This document shows positions 10,801 through 22,747 of a stretch of DNA of 64,000 bases, in pieces; within the stretch, counting starts at the first letter, position 1, and the number at the start of each line of letters is the position of its first letter. The stretch spans positions 14,352,001-14,416,000 of the forward strand of contig JAMPIT010000856.1 of the NCBI GenBank assembly GCA_026261815.1, given 5' to 3'. The notes beneath the pieces are model-generated. The model saw only the letters and a list, made by a program, of their open reading frames with translations. It was not told where the DNA came from and searched no databases. The translations under genes were made by a program, and so were the position numbers. Source of the DNA: Monarcha castaneiventris obscurior. Taxonomy: Eukaryota > Chordata > Aves > Passeriformes > Monarchidae.

Positions 10801-13800
10801 ACATGGTTGAAATGTGATTTTTTAAATTAATAACTGTCCGCTTTTCAATTCCTCCCACCCAAATATTGCAGCAATACTTGCTAATGAGGAATAATTATGT
10901 CTCAATTTTAAGTGACACAAGTGCTATTGTTTACACAAAATTTGAGAATCTTGTAAGACATGGGGCATATGCTTAGAAGGATAATGCTTGAGAATCAGTT
11001 CTGCCTTCTCAGGGAGCCAAGCCTTGCAGAGGAAGATGACAGATACATGTGTTTATACACAGACTTTGTGGCTGGCTGTGTTTGCTTATCATTTGTCATA
11101 AATGCAGAGACTTGCAGCACAGAGCACTAGTTCAGCATAAGCTGGAACATATGGTCCTCTCCAGCAGATGTGACACGAATTCCAATGCTCACTGGACGTT
11201 TCAGGCTGATGACCAGCAAGAGGATTTATCCTGGTAAGCTGGTATGAGTATTCCTGAAGCTTTCCTGTGGCTTGCTGCTCCATTTGGGATTTTTCCATGC
11301 ATAGGGCAGAAAAAGTATGGCCAGGTTTTCAGCTTGTATTGCTGGCAGTTCATAACTGCTGAAGCAGCTACCTGGACTCATCTGGTACATTGCTTGGATG
11401 TGATGTTGCAAACTCTTGGGATAAAAATATTTACATGAAGCTACTGCTTTGGAGTGACCTGGTAGTTCATTCTTTCTTTCCAACTGACTCATAATTTTCC
11501 ACAGACTTGGTCTTCCAACAGAAATAACTCACCGGACCCAGTGGTGAAAGCCCTGGGTGATGTTTTCCATGACTTTCCTACTAAGACAATTCATGGTTAT
11601 ATTCTTCCCTCTTTTTATCTCCCTACACTTGCCAAAATCCATGTGATACTGCTACAGCCTTTGCTTTTAGATGATGTGTTATGATACACCCTCCATGTGT
11701 CATCTCATACTGACTGCTAATTCCAGTAGTGCTTTAGGAATAATCAGCAGAACTCTTAACACATTTGTCTTTCTGATTTCCTAAAAAACCTCAAAAAACA
11801 ACCCCAAACAGCCTTATTATCACAGCCAAGAGAAACTTATAGAACAAATTGCACACATGACCTGCATGTGTTATGAAAACGGCATAAAAACCAAGAGAAG
11901 TTTGCAGAGATTTCCTAGAGAATATTCATCCACATTGTAAAACCAATGATAAATTTTCCCGCATCTGGCAATTATTATGCCACACTCTGCTCTTACTCAA
12001 TGTTCACCCTGTCCATCTTAGACAACACTTACTCATTCCTGAGTTCTCTCACTGAGATATTAATCTGCTTCTCATACAAACAGCCAGTGATCTGAAATTG
12101 CTACAGCACACCAGCACAGACTTGATTCAGTTTCTGTTTTTGTTTGCTTTCTTTTGTTTGTTTGTTGTTAGGGAGAAAGAATCCAAAGTGAATCAAAGTC
12201 CATTTGGTCTCTGGAGCTGCACTCATACCCCTGCTTACCACCCCTGTGTTTAGACTTGCATGCTATGAGGTTTCAGAAGTCATAGGCACTACCCATCTGT
12301 ATTTGCCTTAAATCAAACAACTTCTTAAACAGCTTGTAGGTGTTTCATTTTTCTTTGCGTTCTTGGACGTAAGTTGGGTCTGATTTTCTGTGGGCTTTGC
12401 TTTCCTTGGCTTCTAAAATAATTTTACAAGGTGTTGCTTATTTGAATCATGTGGTCATTGGCAAGTCCAGCTGCACCCCTTACCCAGCAGTGCCTTGCTT
12501 CAGGGAGCTACACACAGAATCAAAGTCTGCTCCAGAGGTAACAAATTACAAATGGCAGTATTATCATGACAATTGACAGTCATTATTGATGGGTTAGTGG
12601 AAGTGACTGTGCAAACACACATCAGTGTGTGCTGCTTTACTCTATAGCTCTGCTGACTCAGGGAGTGGGTGGTGTGCTGTTCACTCAGAGCCTGCTCACA
12701 GGGATAAGCACTGCTGTTACACTGGTTTTTGTTAAACTATTTTAACACAAGCACGTGCAAGGTTTAGCTCTATCTGATGCTTTTTAAACCTGGGGATTCC
12801 ATAGTAGGGGTCCTCAGACCCACAACATCTGCTGAGCCCTGGGGGTGGCAGGGAAAGGGAAGGGCTGAGGAGGCTCCTGCATGGGAAGGTGACACACTGG
12901 GGTGTTGTCACCAGCACAGCAGGATCACCTCCTCTGCTGCCCTAGGACAGTTAGCAGGACTTGTTGGCTGGAGTGTTTAGATACCGCACTGGAAGCTGTG
13001 ACTGCTGTCATTCAATACACGTGGGTCACATCAAATACTGAACTTGAAGACTTTCAGTCTTGACCTGGAGAGTTTTCATGTTTCCATTTTCAATGTAAGA
13101 CACATTCACCATTACTGCTGATAACCCTTCTGTATGATGGCTGTGTATTTGCTGAAAGGTGTTTCCTTTTCATGATGCTGTAGTTGGAACTCTTCACAAC
13201 ATGAGCCACTTCAGCTTCACAGAGACCAGGGGACAGCAGAGTGCCACACTCACAGCTCGTCAGACACAACTCAGTGTGCCAACGACACTGATGCAGATGG
13301 GCTGGGGGTTTTGTTCCTGCTTCATTGCTTAGCTGGAAACACATAGGCATGTCTTCCTGAATGCCAGGTAATGCGTAAGTATAAATGCCCTGCTCAAACA
13401 AGTTTCTATGCAAAAAAAAGTAATCCTTGAGGGTTTTCAAATGATATGGAACAAGCTGGAAACGAACCAGCTGATGCTGGTACTGATCACCAGCAGAGCC
13501 AGGCTACTTCTGTTTGTGATAAGGACAGGCTTGGACAAGAGATTGTTATGTGAATTACTCAGGAAGCCATCCTTCTACAGAAAGGAAATCCTGTATTGGG
13601 CTGTGTGTGGTTTATAGCAACCCCCTCTGCTTGCAGGCTCTCAGATTAAGAAGTGCTACGCCCTGCTGATAGTGAGCAAACAGACTGGCAGAGGTGGCAA
13701 GCACATCTGACTTGGTAAACAGAAAATATTTAAGGAGGCCGTGTGCAGTAACACCTCTACTCCCCAAACTCCTTCATGTCCGTGGGCTGCTCTGGAGGTT

Positions 13801-16800
13801 TGGCTCCCTCAGCTGTTTGTGGTAGCAAGACACCCTCTCCCATTTTCCCATCCCCTGCTGCTGTGACTGGCAGAGACTCATTAGTTCACAATAAAAAATT
13901 GATTTATGTCTGTCTGATGCTGTTGGTTTGTATTGTAGTTAATAGTATCCCATAAAGTCTGGGAGTCAGAGGAATGGCAGGCAAAGGATGTTTATTTTGA
14001 TCATGGCATCTCCTTGGCTGGACCATCCAGGGAGCTGGGGGAGAGATGTGCTGGCAGCTTTGCTTTCAGAGGAAATAATTAAGAGAGTAATGACTGGGAC
14101 ATGAAGTCAAGTGACTGACCATTCAGACTTGTATTTTTTTGCAATCAATTCTTGTACTTTTCTGCTATAGATTGTTTATTAGTGCATTATAAGAAGCTGG
14201 AGGTATAACCCACTTGCTGTAGAAAAGCAGCTGTGCAGCACTGGTGCAGGAAGGGATCCCCAGATTCCTCCTGCAGTGGAGTATGTGCAGCTCTGGTTCA
14301 GCAGGGCAGATACCGACCTGGGATAGCTGGGAGGAAATCTCAGGCTTGTGTCTCAGGTAGATCATAAAAGCATCAGACAAATATCATGTTCGTGCCTTCT
14401 GTCTTTCTACCACTGCCTTGTACCTCCTCGGATGCTGTGCTCTGCCTACGTCTCTGACCTTGGCTGGTGCACTGTGGCATGAACAGATCAGTCAGAACAG
14501 AACAGATGTATGAAATACTGCCAGCTGTGGAGAAACTTTAATGGGTGCTCTGACCCCCTGCTTTCTTTTGCCCCTGCAAAACTCCCCTAGAGCTATTCTG
14601 CAGACCGTATATACTGGGATATCTATTTTTAGCTCAACTTGTTTAAGAATAACATTATTCCTTATTTAGTGAGCAGGATATCCTGTATATGGGACATTCT
14701 GGAGTGAGTGTTTAGATAACATCGATTTAAACAATGGGTGATTTAAACAATGGCAGTAAAAACTGATGTTATGAATTCTCTCTGGTCACACTTCTGAGGT
14801 CATGTTTACTAGTGTACAACCTATTATTTTGCTTGAGTACGCAACTGCTATTAAAAACTTCATAAAGCTGAGCCCTCTGGGATGTCTCCCACCTCTGACG
14901 TATTCAGCATTTTTCCCAGAGACTCACCCTGTGCTCAGGGAGTTATGAAGCAGCCAAGGTCCCAGAAAGAGGCCATTGCCCATCTTTTATCAGCCCCAGG
15001 CTCTACAGATTTCATCTTGCCTCTGGCTGAGGAGGCGAGAAAGGACTACCGAGTAATTTAAAGAAGGGTACTAAAAATCAGTGCTGTGGATTCATTCTGG
15101 TTCTGATGTTAAGGTCACATTATTAGCGTTCAACCTGCACTCTGATTGAACACTACTCTGCAGCCTGAGAGAGCCTGCCCCAGCAGCACCCGGGCACGTA
15201 GAGGCACAAGCTGAGCCTGTGCTTGCGCTGCCAGGCCGGCTGTGGCTGGTCACAGCCCGGGGCCAGCTGGCCCCTGGGCCTGTCCCACTGCCTGGGGTGG
15301 CATCTGCATTTCCTGCATCCAGCCCGCGGGGCCCAGGGCAGCTGGGAAGCTGCAGAAGTCCCACAGGGATAACTGCTGTGCTGGCAGGCTCTCGGTGCCA
15401 CAGCGGGCATGAAGGGCTGTGCCAGCCCCTGCAGATGTAGCTGTCTGTCTCTGAGCGTGGCCGTGCAGCTAATCAAATCAGCCCCGCATGGAAACAGACT
15501 GCAGCCTGCCTTGAAAAATCACTGTGCCTGGAGCAAGGCCCGAAGGCATGCCAAACATGCTGGGCTGGAGGGTGAAAAAAAAACCACAGGCTAGTAAAAA
15601 TTGAGTGTATGAGCCAAAGGTTCACAGAGTTCAACAGTATTTTCCAATAAAACATCTTGAAGGATTGGTTTAATACCAGCACAGCTGTGTTACTTAAACA
15701 GTTTGGAGTTTTGGGGGTGCAGGACAAAGTAAAGTGATGGGTCACAGGCAATAAGCAGGACAATGAATGTTTTTGTCCCCTCTTCTTGTGAAGAAGTATA
15801 GGAAAACATGAAACAAGGAGTGGGGAAGAAAGATGCTTTTCACTTCCTGAGTTTTCTTTGCAAGATATGGCTGTTGTGGGATGATATTTCTGATATTTCT
15901 GAGTAGCAAGGCTATGGACTTAGCTGACTGGAGCTGTCAGAAAACATGCTTTTGGTTGTAGGGCATGGAATATTTTGCTGGTTGAGATGTTATAAGATTG
16001 CCTATGGTTTCTCGCCTTTACATCTGCTTTATTTTTAATTTTAAAAAATCTCCTGATTGTAACTCCAAGAGTCAGAGTTGGAGTGATTAGGACTTCTCTT
16101 TGTACCTCCCCAGTGTACTCTTGACTCTCACCCTAGTTTGGTTGCCTGTGAATTAATTCAGGCTGCTTGACCTTGGTTACCTAGTTTGACTTTGTGTGCA
16201 GCATCTTGGCTATGCAACATAAGCTACTTCCTGTCAAGTATGAGTTTCAGGTACTTGAAGTCGTATTTTCTTTCATATAAACACAAATTACATAACCAAA
16301 AAAATTGTATGGCATATCTCTTGATTCTCTGACCCATTCCTTGTTAAAGCATTTTCAGCTTGCTGGGTTGAGTCTCTTGTGTTCAAGCACTGCTTTTCCT
16401 TTGTGGAGCCACCCATGCCACCGAGCAGATGCAGCAAAAGGAACTTCTTCACCCGAAATTAAACCGAGCAGAATGCTTACATAGATGGTCCTTAAACCTC
16501 AGCAAACAGCTTCAAAACTCTGTAAATATTTATTAAGCAAACAGAAGCTGAGGATGATGACCCTGTCCCCATCAATATTTGAGACAGTCTAACATACTCC
16601 CAGCAAACTATGTGTTTAAAAATTACCTCAACTATCTGTGCACATTTAACCCCCGGGGTTATTTCTTCCCTCTTAATTTGCTAATGTCTGAATAATTTGG
16701 GCACAAGGCAAAAAACCCAAGGCTTTTGAATGATGCTGCGGCTGCAGGCAGCTGTTGGCACGGCAGCAGCCCGTACGCACCCTGGTGCACTGGCACTGAT

Positions 16801-16900
16801 GGCTTTGCTGCTCCTTCGGCACCGAGACCCTCAGGCAGAGCTGGAACGGGAGGGCTCCCCTGCCGTGGGACAGACCTGGAACGCTTTCATTTGAGGAAAA
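4860..16900. other. COQ7-ITPRIPL2 intergenic region
   Basis: About 12 kb with no coding exon that I can defend. The open frames are short, lack family motifs and are scattered over both strands. Contents I can name are T-rich tracts near 4970-5040, a short AT/TG-rich stretch near 4630-4680, and one CR1 3' tail at about 7690-7976. Enhancers or lncRNA exons may be present but are not recognisable by eye. Confidence 0.6.
7690..7976 (+). mobile_element. CR1 LINE 3' end (avian type)
   Basis: The stretch follows the CR1 3' consensus: a GGACAAGGG landmark, then GAGGGCAGGTTTAGATTAGA, TTCTTCACTGTGAGG, GAGGCCCTGGCACAGGTT, GCTGTGGCTGCCCCATCCCT, CAAGGCCAGGCTGGA, and finally CCTTTCCAACCCAAA before a degenerate TTCTATGA-type terminus near 7960-7976. 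It is a 5'-truncated tail without coding capacity. CR1 is the dominant LINE of birds and other sauropsids, so this copy supports the host assignment. Confidence 0.9.
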
Positions 16901-17126
16901 TCGTGCAACGCGGAGCTTGGGACATAGCACCACAGCACGGGCAGGAGCGCTCCCCGACACCGCCGTCCCCTCATGGGGGTACAGAAACTCGCACTTTTAC
17001 ACCAAAACGCGCTGCAGGGCGCTGCTGCAGTGAGGGGGGCACGGAGCAGCACGGAGCCCGGCTCTCGCTCCTCTTTCGGGGCCGGCACGGGCAGGGCTGC
17101 GGGGCTCCCTGGGCGGGGAGGCGGAA

Positions 17127-17250
17127 AGCGGGAAAGAAATCGGGAAATCTGGAACTCGGGAGAGCGGGAACGAGGGGAATCGGGAGAGCGGGAGCTCGGG
17201 AAATCTGGAACTCGGGAGGAGATCTGGAACTCGGCGGATCGGGAACTCGC
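17127..17250 (+). repeat. Degenerate CGGGA-based tandem repeat upstream of ITPRIPL2
   Basis: Units such as cgggaaatctggaactcggg and cgggagagcggga recur. The phrase atctggaactcgg appears three times, near 17147, 17203 and 17222. The array is imperfect and purine-rich on the + strand. It lies about 320-440 bp upstream of the candidate ITPRIPL2 start. Confidence 0.7.
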
Positions 17251-17570
17251 GCCCTCGCGGGCGGCGCCGCTCCCCGCCCCGGGCCGGCCCCCGTCGGACA
17301 ACGCCCCCGGCCCTCGGGCCGCCGCCCGCGGCATTTCCTCTGAGCTCAGCCGGCGGCTGACGCGGGGCCGCGTCCCTCGGAAGAGGAAGCCGGCGGCGAG
17401 GGGAGCGCGGCGGAGCGGCGGCCGGGGCAGGCAGGGGCGCGGCGGGCGAGGGAGCGGCGGGGCCCGCGCTGGGGGCGGCCGGGGCGGCGGAGGAGGGGGC
17501 CGGCGGGGGCGGGCGCTGCCTGCCCGCGGGGCTGGGCGGCTTCCCCCGCGGCCCGAGCCCCCGCCGCGCC

Positions 17571-19073
17571 CTGCCCGCTTCCCCCCTCCGCCTGCGGGGC
17601 TTCTGGCCGCTGCTGACCGCGCTCTGCACCGCGCTCTTCTGCCTCTACCAGGCGCTGCGCGGCGGCGCGGCCGGCGAGGGCGCGGGGGGCGCGGGGGATG
17701 CGGAGGCGGCGGAGGCGGCGGGCTCCGGGGTGCCGCTGCTGAAGGGCTCGGCGCTGCTGCTGCTCGGCTGCCTGCTCGCCCGGTGCTGCGGCGCGGCGGG
17801 CGGCGGCCCCCGGCGCGGCGGGGCGCGGTGGGCGGCGGGGCCGCGGCGCGGGGCCCTGGAGCGGTTCCACGCGCGGCAGCTGCGGGTGTCGCCGCACGTG
17901 CTGGGGCACAGCAAGGCGCACGTCGGGCGGGTGGTGGCCGAGCTGGTGCGCGCCGCCAAGGCGCAGGGGCTGCAGCCCGGCCCGCTGGCCCTCAGCCTGC
18001 GCGGGGACTTCGTGCGCATCGGCAGCGCCTACGAGCAGCACAAGGTGCGGAGCCCCGACTGCTTCGACATCCTGGTGCCCCTGCGGCTGCCGCCGCACCT
18101 GGAGCCGCAGCCACGCGGTGCCGACGGGCCGGGGCCGTGCGGCGCCTTCGTCTGCGGCCTGCGGGCGAGGGACGGCTGGACACGACGCTGCCGGCCCTTC
18201 GCCGAGGGCTTCTGCGTGGAGCTGCAGGGCCGCAGCCACCTCTCCTCGGGGCTGGTGCTGCGCTGGTTCCAGGGCCACCTGCAGCGCTGCCTGGGCGCCG
18301 TGCGGTACCGGCTGCAGGAGCGCTGCCGCGTCAGCCTCTCGGCCTGCCCCGGGCAGCCGCCCACGCTGCACATCCTGCCCTGCTCCGACTACGTCTGCTG
18401 CCACATCTCCATGGCCGTGCGCCTCATCCCGGCCATCCCTCTCGGCGACGCGCTCTACCTCACGGCCCTGCCGCCCCAGGGCCCCCGCGGCTCCCCGGGC
18501 CCCGAGGCGCTCTGGGGCCTCAACGCGTCCCGCCAGGAGCAGCGGCTGCTGGGCTGGCTGAAGGAGCAGGCCCCGGCCTCCTCCTGCCACCTCAAGTGCC
18601 TGCAGATCCTCAAGGGGCTGCGGGACCTCCGCGGGCACGGCCTGGAGGAGCCCTTCTGCTCGCAGTGGCGCCGAGTGCTCTCCTCCTACGTCCTGAAGAC
18701 GGCCCTCTTCTCCCTGCTGCTGCGGGGCCCCTTGGAGGCCTGGGATGAGCGGTTCCTGGTGGAGCGGCTGGAGGACCTGGTGCTGTTCCTCAGGGACTGC
18801 CTGCGCAGGCAGGTGCTGATGGATTTCTTCCTGGGCAACACCAGCATCCCCGAGGCCGTGGCGCTGCCGCGGCTCCTCAAGGAAGCGGCCCCCGTGAATT
18901 TGCTGTCCGCCTTCGACGGGCCCACGCTGGACCTGGTGGCCTTCCAGCTGATGAGCACCTGGATGCAGGCCCCGCACATCATCAGGGTGTACAGCAGCCC
19001 CCGGTACCTGCGGCCGGTGCCCGCCCCGTGCCGGCACAGCGCCGAGGCCAAGCAGGAGCCCCCGGCACAGTGA
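17571..19073 (+). CDS. ITPRIPL2: ITPRIPL2, ITPRIP-like 2 membrane protein (single coding exon, non-AUG or unresolved start)
   Basis: This is a Mab-21/ITPRIP-family (DANGER) protein. The frame is open from 17361, after the stop TGA at 17358-17360, to the TGA at 19071-19073. Two hydrophobic segments lie near the N-terminus: FWPLLTALCTALFCLY (codons from 17601) and PLLKGSALLLLGCLLARCC (from 17733). The family core follows: SPHVLGHSKAHV, then RGDF, then GSAYEQHK with CFDILVPLRLPP (the Mab-21 nucleotidyltransferase-like signature), then LRWFQGHLQR, LHILPCSDY and MAVRLIPAIPLGD. It ends with SSYVLKTALF and RDCLRR. Oddly, no in-frame ATG precedes the conserved FWPLL. The given start is CTG at 17571 (G at -3), one codon from where I recall the mammalian ATG aligning. 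From there the protein is 500 aa, against about 535 in human. Other possibilities are an upstream exon, an assembly error, or GTG at 17730, which would lose the first membrane segment. The gene identity is firm; the start is not. Confidence 0.85.
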   Translation: MPASPLRLRGFWPLLTALCTALFCLYQALRGGAAGEGAGGAGDAEAAEAAGSGVPLLKGSALLLLGCLLARCCGAAGGGPRRGGARWAAGPRRGALERFHARQLRVSPHVLGHSKAHVGRVVAELVRAAKAQGLQPGPLALSLRGDFVRIGSAYEQHKVRSPDCFDILVPLRLPPHLEPQPRGADGPGPCGAFVCGLRARDGWTRRCRPFAEGFCVELQGRSHLSSGLVLRWFQGHLQRCLGAVRYRLQERCRVSLSACPGQPPTLHILPCSDYVCCHISMAVRLIPAIPLGDALYLTALPPQGPRGSPGPEALWGLNASRQEQRLLGWLKEQAPASSCHLKCLQILKGLRDLRGHGLEEPFCSQWRRVLSSYVLKTALFSLLLRGPLEAWDERFLVERLEDLVLFLRDCLRRQVLMDFFLGNTSIPEAVALPRLLKEAAPVNLLSAFDGPTLDLVAFQLMSTWMQAPHIIRVYSSPRYLRPVPAPCRHSAEAKQEPPAQ

Positions 19074-22000
19074 GCTGGGGCTGGGAGAGCTGCAGCCACC
19101 CACGGGCAGTGCCCGGCATCGCACGCTCCCGTGGGCACTGCTCCCGGCCTGCCGCTGCTTCCACAAACAGCCTGCGGCTGCCCGAGCGCGGTGCGGCTGA
19201 AGTGGGCTTCTCTGGTTTTGTTCCTGACCTGACAAGACAGTGCCAAGACTTAATGAAACTGTGATTCTCGTTCTTTAATCTCATTTGGTTGTACGTGGGA
19301 AAACGTTGAAATTTTCTTGGGAAGTGCCTTAGTCGTCAAGTGTAGCCTTCAGTTTGCAAACTACAAGGCTCAAACTGACATTTTTAGAAATCCGTGTTAA
19401 CTTTTTGTCTTAGTGGCAAAACCGAGCTTTTTCTGAGATTTTACGATGCAAAATCCATTTGGGATTTAAAAATGTTCTAAGTGCAAACAACCCCTCATCA
19501 ATGTACCAAGATGTTGTTAAAATGTGATGAGCGCTGGAGCATGGGTGTGGATCACAGTTTGAAATGCTCAGTGCCGTGCTTTAAATTTCCTGGGTAATTG
19601 AGCACATTGTGCTAAATAGAAATGTAACACATAATGTAAAACTGCGGGAAGGAGTGAAACTGCTCTGATAACAGATTGGAGAATCTAGTTTCACATTTGT
19701 GTTCAAGTGAAGGTTATACTGAAGGATTGAAATGCAAATAGAAGGAAACAAATAGCACTTTATTTTCACAAACGCCTTATTTTTAGGATAATTGGCTGCA
19801 CTAAATATTGCTATTGAGGAGGCATTAGTATTTTGTTAAAGGAGTGGTGTTTGAATTATCCCAAGGAAAACCTTTTAAAGAAATACTCTGAGGTTCATTT
19901 GTTTGTGGGTTCTAGTTGAGTTTTATTAGTTGTTTCTGTATTCAAGTATTACTTTCTTAGAATATGCTTTACCTCAAGGACCAACAACAAAATAAGGAAT
20001 TCTGTATCATATTTTGGAACAAACCTTAAACCAGTCCAAATCTCAGTGCCATAAGCTGACTGCTGCACCCTCCTGCTCCCTGGTAGGAGTTTGGTGGGAT
20101 TTTTGGATGACTGCTTAACCAGTCATCTGACTGTGTCAGTGTTTGAACCAAGTAATCTTGATGGGATTTTCTAGTGCTATACTATAGCAAATTGTAATTT
20201 TATTATGGGAAGGAGGAAGTAAAATATTTCAGGGTACTTCAGAATTATTTAGCACTGATTCGTGGTACAGTGGCACTCTTAGGCTACAGATTCTGGTGTC
20301 CTGTAAATATAAATATCAGGCAGGTGATTGCCATTTTTTGTCTGGTTATGTCCCAGTTGCTGGAATAACCTGTTGAATTGTAATGCAGCCACGTTTGCAA
20401 GTGGCCTTAGCTCCCAGTGCAGGTCTGCCAGGTGTCAGAAAATTCAGAATTTCAAATCTTTGCTTTACTTGGTCACCTGCTCAAGTATTTGATGTGTTGC
20501 TGAATTGCTGGTGCTCAGGAAGCTGAGCTGTGTCCTGAGTGAGCACTCTGGAATGAATTGTGAAGGACCAAGTGTAACTTCTGGGAAGCTTTAGGATAAC
20601 TTGAAGTTACTAACCTGCTCTTCCTCTCCCTGATGTATTGGTGTGCCTTATTCACAGTTCTGTGCATCAGCATAAAACAAACATTTTCAAAATCTATGAA
20701 GCTTTATACAAATCTATTTTTCTAAATGGAAACACTCCCTAGGCAGATGTTTGCCTACTTCTATTTTTTTAACTGCTCTTGCAGTCTTATTTTCAGGTAA
20801 TTATGGCATAGGTCACACCCACAAGCTGGGTTATTTTTGTATTTGAAGCACTGTGCTTCTTTCTAGAAATACAAATAGTGTATTTATAGGTAGTATTGAT
20901 CAAATGTTCTTTGCACATGGTATTTAAGACTAAGTCAGCTACATTGGTGTTTCTGGTTTGTTTTTTTGTTTTGGTAGCAGACCATGATATGTACTATTTT
21001 TGCAGGCGTGTGTTTCTTGGTATTTAAAATAAGATGCAGTTCTGCAATCAAAGCCATTGAATATTTTGCCCAAAGAAGAACTAGATGGCCAGCCTGGGGT
21101 ATTGTGGCTGCCTGAACTCTTGACATAAAAACCCTTTAGCTGTTAATTCTGGCATCATGACCACTTCAGCCAGCTGTGTGTCTGTTTATGTCACTGCATC
21201 CCTGTCTCTGGAAAGGGATCTTTCTCTGGAAAGGGGTGTACATTTGTTTAGTATTGCCACAATGCATGGAAACCTGTAATGGACTTGGTAAGGACTTTCT
21301 CATTAAAATGTAGTTAGGTCAGGAGGAGAGAGTTGCATTGGAAAATGCATGACAAGAAGAGATGGTGGTTAATGTAAATAGTATAGAAAATGAAAGTTGG
21401 GCTGAGGGGTGAGTGGGGATGGTGGTAAACTCTCAGTGAAGATGCACTGCAAACTAGCCAAAGGATATGGGGTAAAATTGGAGGAGAACTGTTGAAAGCA
21501 AGTGGATTTGGAGTGTAGGGTAAAGAGATTTAAGTGGGTTTTGCTTTGACAATGTTCCCAAAGCAGTTGAATCCATCAGGATAAAAAGTGAGGCACGGCC
21601 TCAGTTTATTCGTTATGCAGGCAGATCTTCAGTGTGAGTTTTTGCTCAGCAAGGCATGTTCAGAGTTCATGATGGAGAAAATGCATGGGTTTGCTTTCAC
21701 CTTAAGCTTGGGTGAGCCTTCTTGAAGTGAGGGGGCATCGTGCCATGAGGCAATGTGTGTGCACTTGGTGGCTCATTGTACAACTGAGATATTAAATGTG
21801 TTTTCCTCATCTGCTCTAAAGCATGCATTTGTGAACACGATTGGCAGATGGGGCTGGTACAAGTTGGGTTTCTGTTACAGTATTCATCTTACCCCACAGA
21901 AACAGGACAGCACTGGTAGCTGCTGTGTGCTGGAGCTGGTACAGGGCCTTATCTGCAGGGAGGTGCAGGAGAACTTGACCCATATGAGTAATCCCGTGGG

Positions 22001-22679
22001 CCTTTTGCCTTCTCCCTCCTTTCCCAGCCCATGGATACACAACAAGGTTATGAATATCTGTTTGCTAAGGCTGTAGCTGTTATAATGCACCGTGGATTCA
22101 GTAGGGTTGCCTGTGGGTGTGTAAACAGAAACACAAACACAGAAAAAAGAGCATGTTACTTAGCACTGATGTGGGCTCTTGGTTCTCTTACCTGCAGCCT
22201 AATTTTGCAAAGATTGTGCAAATGAAGTTGTTTTTATTGAACGTTGATTGGGAAGAGGAGTCACACCTGCAAGAGAATTAAGTTCATTTACAGTACCAGA
22301 ATTCATGTATGTGATTTCATTTTGTATTGAAAAATGCTGTGTATTTCTCGAAGGCTTTATATTTTATCTGACCAAATGTCTTGCAAACATTCCTCTTTTG
22401 ATTTTGAATCTCTGCAGAATAATGTAAATTTTACATGTCTGTTTATAGTGGACATTCCTGGTACAACTGTTTTTTGCTGGTTAATCATAAGACCAAAGAT
22501 AAAACTGAAGTGTTGAGCTGCTATTGTTTTGGTTTTTAAAAAGTGTTTATAGGCTCAAAGTGTCAGCCCATTTTAATGAAACGTTTATAAATTCATTTCC
22601 TATTTAATACCAAAATACATTTGCACTTTTATTGTTTCCATAAAAAGTTGGTAGTTTTGTTTGACTATTTCACTGTAAT

Positions 22680-22685
22680 AATAAA
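22680..22685 (+). terminator. ITPRIPL2: Candidate ITPRIPL2 polyadenylation signal
   Basis: AATAAA in the context taataataaacaactgtg, preceded by a T-rich stretch and followed by a TGTG element. Confidence 0.45.
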
Positions 22686-22741
22686 CAACTGTGTTAAAGC
22701 ATCTGGGCCTCAAAATTTAAATTCCTTCTTACCTTTTTTCC

Positions 22742-22747
22742 AATAAA
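22742..22747 (+). terminator. ITPRIPL2: Second candidate ITPRIPL2 polyadenylation signal
   Basis: AATAAA directly after the T-rich run ccttttttcc. TGTG-rich sequence follows 30-50 bp downstream, as for a cleavage site near 22765. Confidence 0.4.

Larger units (their letters stand above)
16900..19080 (+). promoter_or_regulatory. ITPRIPL2: CpG island covering the ITPRIPL2 promoter and coding exon
   Basis: C+G and CpG density rise from about 16720 and are extreme from 17250 to 18000. The island covers the promoter, the presumed 5'UTR and the whole coding region. No TATA box is seen. The transcription start is unknown. Confidence 0.7.

Noticed and set aside
17346..19235. A 629-codon open frame on the minus strand opposite ITPRIPL2, and a 591-codon + frame (16973-18748) overlapping it
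   Set aside because: The region is so GC-rich that stop codons are rare in every frame. Both products are low-complexity Ala/Gly/Pro/Arg with no domain, while the ITPRIPL2 frame has clear family motifs. Composition explains them.
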